DNA of 7,037 nt, from the NCBI GenBank assembly GCA_009885355.1, contig VFKW01000106.1:1-7037 (forward strand), in the 5' to 3' direction. This document shows positions 1 to 5,511 of the stretch, one piece after another. The DNA is from Candidatus Berkelbacteria bacterium. Lineage in GTDB: Bacteria; Patescibacteriota; UBA1384; VFKW01. How positions within the stretch are numbered: the stretch's first letter is position 1; each line of letters starts with the position of its first letter. Both the position numbers and the translations under genes were made by a program. The notes under the pieces are model-generated. The model had not been told where the DNA came from. It did no database searches and saw only the letters and a list, made by a program, of their open reading frames with translations.

Positions 1-14
1 TTGTCAGGCATTAT

Positions 15-43
15 TTGACCTTTGTTAGTAATGATTATATAAT
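15..43 (+). promoter_or_regulatory. Sigma-70-type promoter upstream of the PaaX-like gene
   Basis: A TTGACC -35 box (15-20) and a perfect TATAAT -10 box (38-43) are separated by exactly 17 bp. Transcription would start near base 50, giving a leader of about 130 nt before the start codon at 183. That leader contains the whole 44-bp palindrome at 100-143, so a bound protein or an RNA hairpin there could act after initiation. The match is strong, but AT-rich DNA produces TATAAT by chance and no start site has been measured. Confidence 0.6.
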
Positions 44-99
44 CTAATTATATTATATCAGAATTTTAGTGCGTAAGGTGAGTTATTAATATCATAATT

Positions 100-143
100 A
101 TTTGCCTACATATATCGTCGATCGACGATATATGTAGGCAAAT
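100..143. repeat. Perfect 44-bp palindrome, upstream copy
   Basis: All 22 base pairs of this dyad are perfect, centred between 121 and 122, and the symmetry ends exactly at 100 and 143. The half-site runs ATTTGCC, TACA, then TATATCGTCGA up to the centre. The inner 22 bp (111-132) are identical to those of the palindrome at 733-776. It lies in the leader, 39 bp before the TTG start. In DNA it could be an operator for a dimeric regulator such as the adjacent PaaX-like protein. In RNA it would form a very long hairpin with only a GAUC loop. The palindrome is certain; its function is inferred. Confidence 0.95.
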
Positions 144-182
144 GTAAGATGTCATATATATAAAATATAAAGGGGAATTAAG

Positions 183-731
183 TTGAAAAAAAATACTAAA
201 AATGGAATTAAGAATATTACCATAGAAATAATTGATTATTTTTTATGCATCTCTGAATCATTAATATCGGTAATTGATAGGAAAGAATTTTATCGGATAA
301 TTAACGGCTATCCGGCTGAAAAAGCTCTAACATATTCAAATATTTCAAAGATAATTTCTAATCTTAGTCATAGGGGATATATTGAAGTTCAAAAAGCTGA
401 TCATAGTGAATCAATTATTTTTACAAATAAAGCTAAATTGGCAGTTGTAGAGAAATTAACAAATAAAAATCCTCAAGATAATAAATTTCGCTTTGTTTCC
501 TTTGATATCCCAGAGTCAAAACGTCTAAACCGCGATCAATTCCGTCGTGCCATCAAAAGAATGGGCTTTGTCCAAATCCAAAAGAGCCTCTGGGCGACTA
601 ATATTAATGTCGGCGACTTTGTCGAGATGGCCGCCAATGAGTATAAAGTAAATGAATATATCGTGTATATGGTTTCTGAAGTCACAAATATCGACCAGTA
701 TTTATTACTATTGTTACAAAAAGATGCATAA
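183..731 (+). CDS. PaaX-like transcriptional regulator with Cas2-like C-terminal domain
   Basis: The product has 182 residues. Residues about 15-95 look like a winged helix-turn-helix, with a recognition-helix-like stretch around 50-68 (YSNISKIISNLSHRGYI) and a wing around 69-82. Residues 101-180 match the PaaX C-terminal, Cas2-like ferredoxin domain: FRFVSFDIPE (102-111), an R-rich helix (114-126), GFVQIQKSLW (128-137) and a late strand (158-165). In this family the domain serves dimerisation; nuclease activity is not expected, although the Asp of FDIPE sits where Cas2 carries its metal-binding Asp. There is no Cas1, Cas effector or CRISPR array nearby, so a regulator is more likely than an adaptation nuclease. 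The TTG start is supported by AAGGGG (170-175), 7 nt upstream. GC shifts from about 25% in the N-terminal half to about 38% from base 481 on, close to the domain boundary. Palindromes flank the gene on both sides, the second only 1 nt after the stop codon, which suggests autoregulation. Confidence 0.8.
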   Translation: MKKNTKNGIKNITIEIIDYFLCISESLISVIDRKEFYRIINGYPAEKALTYSNISKIISNLSHRGYIEVQKADHSESIIFTNKAKLAVVEKLTNKNPQDNKFRFVSFDIPESKRLNRDQFRRAIKRMGFVQIQKSLWATNINVGDFVEMAANEYKVNEYIVYMVSEVTNIDQYLLLLLQKDA

Positions 732-732
732 G

Positions 733-776
733 ATTTCCCGCACTATATCGTCGATCGACGATATAGTGCGGGAAAT
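733..776. repeat. Perfect 44-bp palindrome, downstream copy, possible terminator
   Basis: This is a perfect 22-bp-armed dyad centred between 754 and 755. Its core (744-765) is identical to that of the upstream palindrome, but the arms read CCCGCAC where the upstream copy has GCCTACA. Every arm difference is matched on the other side, so symmetry is kept although the sequence has diverged. It begins 1 nt after the regulator's stop codon and is followed by T-rich sequence (776-808), so its RNA hairpin could also end transcription. The T-run is interrupted by A residues, so it is not a textbook terminator. Confidence 0.95.
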
Positions 777-883
777 TTATAATATATTTTTATTTTATTT
801 TATTTATGATTAATTTAACAATTTTGTGTTTAAAATAATAATCGTGAATTAATTATTGCATTCAAACAGGAAGACTGTTACCT

Positions 884-919
884 ATGTCCCCAGCCGATAC
901 AAAAACTCGACAAGCTTGA
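884..919 (+). CDS. Possible 11-residue leader peptide
   Basis: ATG at 884 opens a frame for MSPADTKTRQA that stops at TGA 917-919. AGGAAG (868-873) lies 10 nt upstream and falls in the loop of a small hairpin (865-879). The last six codons overlap the stem-loop of the terminator at 901-927, so ribosomes reading to the stop would cover the terminator stem. That arrangement resembles translation-coupled attenuation. A frame this short can arise by chance and the peptide has no run of one regulatory amino acid, so this is only a suggestion. Confidence 0.25.
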   Translation: MSPADTKTRQA

Positions 920-927
920 GTTTTTTT
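901..927 (+). terminator. Intrinsic terminator upstream of the 982 gene
   Basis: AAAAACTCGA (901-910) pairs with TTGAGTTTTT (916-925) to form a 10-bp stem with one G-U pair and a 5-nt CAAGC loop. It sits on a run of seven T (921-927). It could end readthrough from the upstream regulator, end a short RNA of its own, or act as an attenuator for the gene at 982. The A-run on the left arm means it could also work weakly on the minus strand. Confidence 0.7.
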
Positions 928-981
928 GTTATGTTCATTTTAACCTACACCATACTTCAAAAAGGAGCGTACCTTTGACAA

Positions 982-1587
982 ATGAAAATTTTAAAAGTAG
1001 AGAAACATTCGCTTGATGAGCTAGTTACGAATTTACGTCGAGTCGAGTTGCTCAATAACCCTGACGTAAAGCCCTACCTAGATGCGCGTATCGAATCAAG
1101 GCTTATGGTGACAGAAGGCATCCGTCCAGCGCAGCGCTATTTGCTTGAGCATGAAATTCAAAAGATCACAGACTTAGAATTTGCTCTATTCCCTCACAAC
1201 ATTGACCTTTTTGATCTTCAAGGCTATCTGACTATTTATGTGGATGGCTTTGATCAAACAATTGATGTCCTGCCCCCGATTGTTGAGCTTTCACATGAGA
1301 CCAGTGGTCCGGTGAATCTTCTCAATGATGGCATGCATCGGGTCTGGGTTGCAAGGACAAAACGTCGTCCCATTCGCGTCGCGCACATCAGTGGGGTTGA
1401 TCCAAATTACCCTTACTATGCCCTGCCACTAGCCGATGGCTGGAACGATGTTCAGGTAATCAAAGAGCTCTATGATGGTTTCGTCAAGAAATATTATCGA
1501 GTTGATGATCCCACTTCTTTGTATCGCAACTTTAACAGCGCATTCACTAATGTCGGCGCTATACGCCAGCCAGTCAAACCAACCTGA
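982..1587 (+). CDS. Hypothetical protein with ParB/sulfiredoxin-like DGMHR motif
   Basis: I do not recognise this 201-residue protein with certainty. Residues 96-139 read as VLPPIVEL, a spacer, LLNDGMHRVWVARTKRRP and IRVAHISGV. This resembles the ParB N-terminal/sulfiredoxin fold, where a DG-x-HR box is followed by a helix and a strand (IPV-type); in those families the box binds nucleotide or phosphate. The N-terminal third is charged and probably helical. There is no signal peptide or membrane segment. The ATG at 982 lies 14 nt from its AAAGGAG (961-967), which is long. A TTG at 975 has better spacing but opens a different frame that stops after 13 codons, and TGA at 976-978 blocks any upstream extension in the gene's own frame. 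GC is visibly higher than in the flanking AT-rich DNA (about 55% in one 60-base sample, 1081-1140), consistent with a different origin. A terminator follows the gene directly. Confidence 0.6.
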   Translation: MKILKVEKHSLDELVTNLRRVELLNNPDVKPYLDARIESRLMVTEGIRPAQRYLLEHEIQKITDLEFALFPHNIDLFDLQGYLTIYVDGFDQTIDVLPPIVELSHETSGPVNLLNDGMHRVWVARTKRRPIRVAHISGVDPNYPYYALPLADGWNDVQVIKELYDGFVKKYYRVDDPTSLYRNFNSAFTNVGAIRQPVKPT

Positions 1588-1598
1588 TTTCCCCTCCT

Positions 1599-1626
1599 AT
1601 CCTCATGTGAAAGTGAGGATTTTTTT
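1599..1626 (+). terminator. Intrinsic terminator of the 982 gene
   Basis: ATCCTCA (1599-1605) pairs with TGAGGAT (1614-1620), closing an 8-nt loop, and six further T follow. It lies 12 nt after the stop codon and ends transcription toward the convergent minus-strand gene. Confidence 0.85.
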
Positions 1627-1652
1627 ATAAAAAATAGCGGGCCGAAGCCCGC
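1627..1652 (-). terminator. TTCG-loop terminator of the minus-strand gene
   Basis: Read on the minus strand, GCGGGC-TTCG-GCCCGC (1652 down to 1637) forms a six-pair all-G/C stem capped by a stable UUCG tetraloop, followed by TATTTTTTAT. It starts 10 bp beyond the minus-strand stop codon. With the terminator at 1599-1626 it forms a back-to-back pair that insulates two converging genes. Confidence 0.9.
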
Positions 1653-1661
1653 ATAGTAATG

Positions 1662-2198
1662 TTAAATAGTGATCTTAACCACCTGTCCCTCCTTGGATTG
1701 GAGCAGTTTTTTACATAGCGCATCAACTTCGATAGTTGCCCTCACTATGCTGAACGGGTTGAAGTGATTCAAAGGATTCATGTTCAGAGGATTCATGTGA
1801 TGAATCTTAATCATATCTTCATCAGTTCGGATGTTCAGAGGATTCATGTGATGAATCTTAATTTGATCTCCATCCTCTCGAATCATTAGACGTTTACCAT
1901 CTTGTCCATCCAAAAAACAAGGATAGCCATGCTCGATTATCGATTTATAATCGTGTTTCTCTATACCAGGTAGTTGCCAAGAATATTGGCGGTAGTGCCA
2001 ATTAGGATCTTGCAACAAAGCTTTTGCCACGAGAGCTGTTAGTTTTCTAACAACCGCATGACAACCTGCATCATAGTACCAATTGTCTGATTCGCGGAGC
2101 TTAACGACCTCTATTCTTCGCTTAAGGACGAAGGCCATTTCATCCGCAACTAAACTCACTGGTATAGGTGGCACTTTTATTGTTAATGGCGAACTCAT
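1662..2198 (-). CDS. Hypothetical protein with in-frame tandem repeats
   Basis: I do not recognise this 178-residue protein. The start chosen is the ATG at 2198-2196 because AAGGGAG (2213-2207) sits 8 nt upstream. The longer frame to 2264 would begin at a TTG that is itself the -35 box of the promoter, so it cannot be in the transcript. The N-terminal half (residues 18-65) looks helical and charged. The stretch around 65-105 is aromatic-rich (NWHYRQYSWQLPG; HGYPCFLDG), followed by a basic strand. Residues 113-122 and 130-139 are identical copies of IKIHHMNPLN, then MNPLN recurs at 140-144 and ends HFNPF. A short C-terminal helix follows (about 155-170). There is no signal peptide or membrane helix. 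The gene stands alone between its own promoter and terminator, opposite in direction to its neighbours. The His/Asn/Pro-rich repeat is probably a flexible or expandable linker. Confidence 0.65.
   Translation of the reverse strand: MSSPLTIKVPPIPVSLVADEMAFVLKRRIEVVKLRESDNWYYDAGCHAVVRKLTALVAKALLQDPNWHYRQYSWQLPGIEKHDYKSIIEHGYPCFLDGQDGKRLMIREDGDQIKIHHMNPLNIRTDEDMIKIHHMNPLNMNPLNHFNPFSIVRATIEVDALCKKLLQSKEGQVVKITI
1767..1862. repeat. Coding tandem repeat: 32-bp perfect copies, 51-bp period
   Basis: Bases 1780-1811 and 1831-1862 are identical over 32 bp with a 51-bp (17-codon) period. A 15-bp degenerate unit also repeats in tandem (1767-1781 and 1782-1796, two mismatches). Each 32-bp copy contains the dyad GATTCAT-GTG-ATGAATC (1790-1806 and 1841-1857). 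All periods are multiples of three, so gain or loss of a unit keeps the frame. Slippage or unequal recombination within the gene is the likely source. Confidence 0.92.
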
Positions 2199-2206
2199 TT
2201 GACCCA

Positions 2207-2213
2207 CTCCCTT
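2207..2213 (-). promoter_or_regulatory. Ribosome binding site deciding the start of the minus-strand gene
   Basis: AAGGGAG on the minus strand is followed 8 nt later by ATG at 2198. An in-frame ATG at 2216 lies upstream of this site and would have none of its own, so the second ATG is favoured. Confidence 0.75.
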
Positions 2214-2234
2214 CATGATAGTTTCGCTAGCCGT

Positions 2235-2264
2235 ATTATACCCTATATACAGTCTGAAAATCAA
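2235..2264 (-). promoter_or_regulatory. Promoter of the minus-strand gene
   Basis: On the minus strand a TTGATT -35 box (2264-2259) and a perfect TATAAT -10 box (2240-2235) are 18 bp apart. Transcription would start near 2228, leaving a leader of about 30 nt that contains the AAGGGAG site. The intergenic region is shared with the divergently transcribed four-gene run. Confidence 0.7.
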
Positions 2265-2288
2265 GACCTATTGTTCTATCTCGCCCTC

Positions 2289-2317
2289 TTGCCACGCGAG
2301 TTTGAAAATGATAACCT
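2289..2317 (+). promoter_or_regulatory. Possible extended -10 promoter of the FtsA-like gene run
   Basis: TTGCCA (2289-2294) and TAACCT (2312-2317) are 17 bp apart, and the second box is preceded by TGA, giving an extended -10. The start site would be near 2324, at the edge of the GAGGGGA ribosome site (2324-2330), so the leader would be very short. The -10 box is weak; this is the best candidate seen in the gap rather than a firm call. Confidence 0.35.
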
Positions 2318-2340
2318 AGTAATGAGGGGAATTACATATT

Positions 2341-3597
2341 ATGGGTATTTTTGATATATTTTCCAAAAAAGAAACACACGACGACTATGCCATATCCCTG
2401 GATATCGGTACAGAATTTGTTAAAACCCTGATATTCCAGGTCAAAGACGGCAAAGGTTATGTCAAAGGTGTCGGTAAACAGCGCCAAAAACTCTCTGATA
2501 TGCAAGGCGGCACTGTTACTGATATTCAAGGCGTCATTCGCAATTGCGACGCCGCTATTTCTCGTGCCGCCGAGCAAGCTGGCGTCCTTCCAGAACAAGT
2601 TGTCATTGGAATAGCTGGCGAGCTGGTAAAAGGTGCCACCACAACAGTCAAATACACTCGTGATAACCCAAAATTAAAAATTGATCTGCCAGAATTAAAA
2701 GAAATTATCTCACGCGTCCAAAAGCGTGCTTTTGATCGCGCCCGCGAGATTTTAGCCTGGGAAACCGGCCAGGAACAAGTCGATGTTCGACTCGTTAACG
2801 CTGCTATTGTCGATGTCACAATTGATGGTTACAAAGTCACCAACCCAATCGGATTTCAAGGCAAAGAACTCCAAATTGGCATTTATAATTGTTTCGCTCC
2901 CATCGTCCATCTCGGCGCCCTGCAAACCATCGCCGAAGAACTTAAACTTGATTTAATATCTGTCACCGCCGAGCCTTACGCTGTTGCCAGATGTATGGGC
3001 AGCGAAGAATCGACCGAATTTTCCGCCATTTTTGTCGATATCGGCGGCGGCACCTCCGATATCGCTGTTGTCAGAAATGGGGGAGTCGAGGGAACAAAAA
3101 TGTTCGCTCTTGGTGGCCGCGCTTTTACCAAGAGAATTGCCACTGTCACGGGTGAGAATTTCCCCGAGGCTGAAAAATTAAAACTGGATTATTCAGCAGG
3201 CGAAGCCTCAAAAGAAGATACAGAAATTATCAAAAGAGCTCTGGAAACAGATTGTGATGTCTGGCTTTCTGGTGTAGAATTAACCTTAGACGAGTTTTCA
3301 AATGTCGATTTATTGCCATCGCGCATCTTTTTATGCGGCGGCGGCAGTAATCTTCCTGAAATTGCCGAAAGCTTGAAAACTGACGCCTGGCGCAAAAATC
3401 TGCCGTTTGCCCGCAAACCTATTGTCCACCATCTTAAACCAAAAGACGTCACCAATATAATTGATGAAACCGGCGAACTGCAAAATCCATCCGATGTCAC
3501 ACCAATGGCCCTAGCTAATGTCGCCCTTGATCTTGTCGGTGAGGAAACCGTTATGGATAGTATTCTCGGGCGCGTCGTCCAGTCATTGAGGAATTAA
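2341..3597 (+). CDS. FtsA/PilM-like actin-fold ATPase with SHS2-type subdomain
   Basis: The 418-residue product carries the motifs of the actin/Hsp70 ATPase fold. Phosphate 1 is LDIGTEFVK (20-28), the interdomain segment is LISVTAEPYAVARC (205-218), phosphate 2 is FVDIGGGTSDIAVV (231-244) and the adenosine motif is FLCGGGSNLPEIAESL (330-345). The stretch from about 83 to 182, with NAAIVDV followed by YKVTNPIGFQGKELQIGIYNCFAP, corresponds to the SHS2/1C subdomain and its exit in FtsA and PilM. The GGRAFTKRIA segment (258-267) resembles FtsA's GGxxxTxxIA. FtsA tethers FtsZ to the membrane, while PilM anchors the type IV pilus inner-membrane complex. The sequence leans to FtsA, but no ftsZ or pilN/pilO is adjacent. 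The C-terminal helix (401-418) could be amphipathic but is not strongly hydrophobic. ATG at 2341 has GAGGGGA 10 nt upstream. It is the first gene of the run and ends 38 bp before the next start. Confidence 0.85.
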   Translation: MGIFDIFSKKETHDDYAISLDIGTEFVKTLIFQVKDGKGYVKGVGKQRQKLSDMQGGTVTDIQGVIRNCDAAISRAAEQAGVLPEQVVIGIAGELVKGATTTVKYTRDNPKLKIDLPELKEIISRVQKRAFDRAREILAWETGQEQVDVRLVNAAIVDVTIDGYKVTNPIGFQGKELQIGIYNCFAPIVHLGALQTIAEELKLDLISVTAEPYAVARCMGSEESTEFSAIFVDIGGGTSDIAVVRNGGVEGTKMFALGGRAFTKRIATVTGENFPEAEKLKLDYSAGEASKEDTEIIKRALETDCDVWLSGVELTLDEFSNVDLLPSRIFLCGGGSNLPEIAESLKTDAWRKNLPFARKPIVHHLKPKDVTNIIDETGELQNPSDVTPMALANVALDLVGEETVMDSILGRVVQSLRN

Positions 3598-3623
3598 TCA
3601 TTAATTATTGAAAATTATTTCCA

Positions 3624-3628
3624 AAGGA
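3624..3628 (+). promoter_or_regulatory. Ribosome binding site deciding the start at 3636
   Basis: AAGGA lies only 1 nt from an ATG at 3630 but 7 nt from the in-frame ATG at 3636. The second ATG is therefore the probable start, two codons shorter than the longest frame. Confidence 0.65.
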
Positions 3629-3635
3629 AATGTAT

Positions 3636-5504
3636 ATGGATAATGTCATTTATCTGGAAGCAGATGAAGAAATCACATCAGTTGTCGAAAAAATGAAGCG
3701 AACTAAATCGCCGGTTATTGGTATTGTTGCACCTAGAAATGCAGTTTTATTACAAAGTGTTGTTAATCTTAAACTTTTAAAACGCCAATCTATTACTTTA
3801 AAAAAAGATATTTCCCTTGTCACATCCGACCGTATTGGCCAAAATCTGGCTTTACGAACCGGCTTAACAGTCTATGCAAATGTTCATGATACTGAACCGC
3901 TCGAACCTCTTAAGGACAGCAAGCCAGATCATTTAATTGACGAAGATATAAAAGCAAATTCTCCTGGTCCAAATGCCGGTTTTAAGGTTCATCGTTATGA
4001 TGAAATTGTTGATGCCAATGATCAAACAGTCGAGGAGGCTGAAGCCGAGGAAGCCATCGCTCCAGCTACGAATTTTTCATCAAGGTCATTAAATAAACCA
4101 ATTATAAAAGATGAACCGGACTTAGGCTCTCAAGAAGACGTAGAATCCACTGATGATTCTGAAGATGAAGGAGAAAATGATAAAAATTCTTCAAAAGAAG
4201 AAATGTCTGAGGATCAATCAAAATCAGAGTCCAAATCAGAGCCAAAAGAAGAATCTTCCAAAGAATCAGTAAAAAATACAAAAACCCATCCGACCATCGA
4301 AGCGAAAAATTATTCTCCGCTCAAAGTCACCAAATCGAAAGTAAATAAATTAAAGATAGGCTTGGTCGCGGTAATATTTTTAGCCATCATTGCCGCCGTA
4401 GGTTATGGAGCAATCAATTCGATTGCCCAAGGATCACTTGAGGTCAGCGTTGTATCTGAGCCGGTCAAAGAAGACCTGACTTTTGAAGTCTCAAAAGATC
4501 GTACCACAAATGATAATATTAAAAATATTATTCCCGGGCGATTGATCGAATCAGAGCAACAAGTTGTTCAGAAAATCAAATCGACCGGCACCAGAGATAT
4601 TGGAGAAAAGGCAACCGGTAAAATAACTGTTACAAATGAGGCTGGAGTTGGTCAGTCATTTGAAGCAAATACCGCTCTGAAATCTTCTGGTGGATCTATT
4701 TTTCGATCAAACAAAGCTTTCACTGTTCCAGCAGCAACTCCTTCCACCTCTTGGGAGGGTGGTAAATGGGTCACAACCAGCAAACCTGGGTCTGTCACTA
4801 TCGACGTCACCGCCAGCGAAGCTGGCGAAAAATACAACATCAACGCTACCGCTTATACCGTAACCGGTTTTGTTTATATTAGCGGTTCCGGTACCGCCAT
4901 GACCGGCGGCGCCACCAAAGAGGTCACTATTGTAATAAAATCTGACATAGATAAAGCTACCCAGTCAATCACTGCTGATCTTACCGATAAGCTCTTGGCG
5001 GACCTTAAAAAGAAATCCGGCAATGCCATCTATTTGGACAAAGCGATCAAAACCGAGGTTGTCAGTTCTTCGAGCGATGCCGAAATAGACAGTCAGGTAG
5101 ATGATTTTAACATGACTATCAAATTAAAATCTAGCGTCTTGGTTTTTGATAAATCCAAACTCGACGAACTAGTGCGTGAAAATCTCAAATCAAAAATCCC
5201 AGCCAATAAAACTTTATTAGCAGCTAATACTGAGGATTTAAAAATAGAAGTCGTCTCTTCTGATCCTCAAGCCGGTATTATGAAATTATCCTCCAGTGCT
5301 CAAGGTAAAATCGTCCCAAATCTAAGCAAAGACAAGATCCAATCTCAGATTGCCGGTCAAACTCCAGAGCAGATCAAATCATATTTCAACGGCAAAGAGG
5401 ATATCAATAGTGTCAAAATCACCCTCGAACCCTCTTGGTGGCTAAAAAAAATGCCAACCTCAACATCCAAAATCAAAGTCGATATCAAAACTCAAGATCA
5501 ATAA
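3636..5504 (+). CDS. Baseplate-J-like single-pass membrane protein
   Basis: The product has 622 residues from the preferred start. Residues 1-82 form a compact alpha/beta domain (NVIYLEADEEITSVVEKM, SPVIGIVAP, a basic stretch KLLKRQSITLKKDISLVTSD, then RTGLTVY). Residues about 125-215 are an acidic, low-complexity Ser/Glu/Asp/Lys linker that is probably disordered. One membrane helix lies at about 240-262 (IGLVAVIFLAIIAAVGYGAI), preceded by Lys residues, so the N-terminus should be cytoplasmic and about 355 residues should lie outside. The outer part has a baseplate-J-like segment around 318-412: GEKATGKITVTNEAG, then FEANTALKSSGG, then TIDVTASEAGEKYNINA. Baseplate J proteins are known from phage tails and contractile injection systems, but no other tail genes are here, so an envelope or surface role is inferred. 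The C-terminal region (about 435-622) is rich in beta/alpha segments of unknown role. It follows the FtsA-like gene closely, suggesting a linked function. Confidence 0.75.
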   Translation: MDNVIYLEADEEITSVVEKMKRTKSPVIGIVAPRNAVLLQSVVNLKLLKRQSITLKKDISLVTSDRIGQNLALRTGLTVYANVHDTEPLEPLKDSKPDHLIDEDIKANSPGPNAGFKVHRYDEIVDANDQTVEEAEAEEAIAPATNFSSRSLNKPIIKDEPDLGSQEDVESTDDSEDEGENDKNSSKEEMSEDQSKSESKSEPKEESSKESVKNTKTHPTIEAKNYSPLKVTKSKVNKLKIGLVAVIFLAIIAAVGYGAINSIAQGSLEVSVVSEPVKEDLTFEVSKDRTTNDNIKNIIPGRLIESEQQVVQKIKSTGTRDIGEKATGKITVTNEAGVGQSFEANTALKSSGGSIFRSNKAFTVPAATPSTSWEGGKWVTTSKPGSVTIDVTASEAGEKYNINATAYTVTGFVYISGSGTAMTGGATKEVTIVIKSDIDKATQSITADLTDKLLADLKKKSGNAIYLDKAIKTEVVSSSSDAEIDSQVDDFNMTIKLKSSVLVFDKSKLDELVRENLKSKIPANKTLLAANTEDLKIEVVSSDPQAGIMKLSSSAQGKIVPNLSKDKIQSQIAGQTPEQIKSYFNGKEDINSVKITLEPSWWLKKMPTSTSKIKVDIKTQDQ

Positions 5505-5511
5505 TTTTCTA

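Larger units (their letters stand above)
777..981 (+). other. AT-rich intergenic region and putative leader
   Basis: Bases 777-860 are almost pure A/T and hold only weak promoter-like boxes, for example TTAACA at 815-820 with TAATAA or AATAAT about 15-16 bp later. From about 865 the composition changes. There is a small hairpin (AACAG 865-869 with CTGTT 875-879), an 11-codon frame and an intrinsic terminator, and then AAAGGAG (961-967) ahead of the next gene. No tRNA or named riboswitch is recognisable. Confidence 0.5.

Noticed and set aside
100..776. CRISPR locus suggested by a Cas2-like domain and repeats
   Set aside because: There are only two palindromes, 633 bp apart, with no spacer array and no cas1 or effector gene. 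The protein has a winged-helix N-terminus typical of PaaX rather than stand-alone Cas2.
100..776. Classical insertion sequence with terminal inverted repeats
   Set aside because: The enclosed gene shows no transposase motif (no DDE or HUH residues) and I see no target-site duplication outside the palindromes. A non-classical mobile unit is left open as a finding.
1585..1587. Alternative genetic code with TGA as glycine
   Set aside because: TGA ends the 982 gene just before a strong terminator, and the conserved families here are complete without any TGA recoding.
1780..1862. The 32-bp direct repeats as attachment sites or mobile-element ends
   Set aside because: They lie inside one reading frame at a period that is a multiple of three and encode the same peptide, so internal gene duplication explains them.
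2199..2264. Longer minus-strand reading frame starting with TTG at 2264
   Set aside because: That TTG is the -35 box of the gene's own promoter and the segment lacks a ribosome site; the ATG at 2198 has AAGGGAG at 8 nt.
2332..3500. Antisense and alternate-frame ORFs within the FtsA-like gene (2332-2598, 2526-2819, 3189-3500 on minus; 2984-3181 on plus)
   Set aside because: They are fully covered by a gene with clear ATPase motifs, have no ribosome sites of note and encode biased, motif-free sequence.
3630..3635. ATG at 3630 as the start of the baseplate-J-like gene
   Set aside because: It is only 1 nt from the AAGGA site; the in-frame ATG at 3636 has normal 7-nt spacing.
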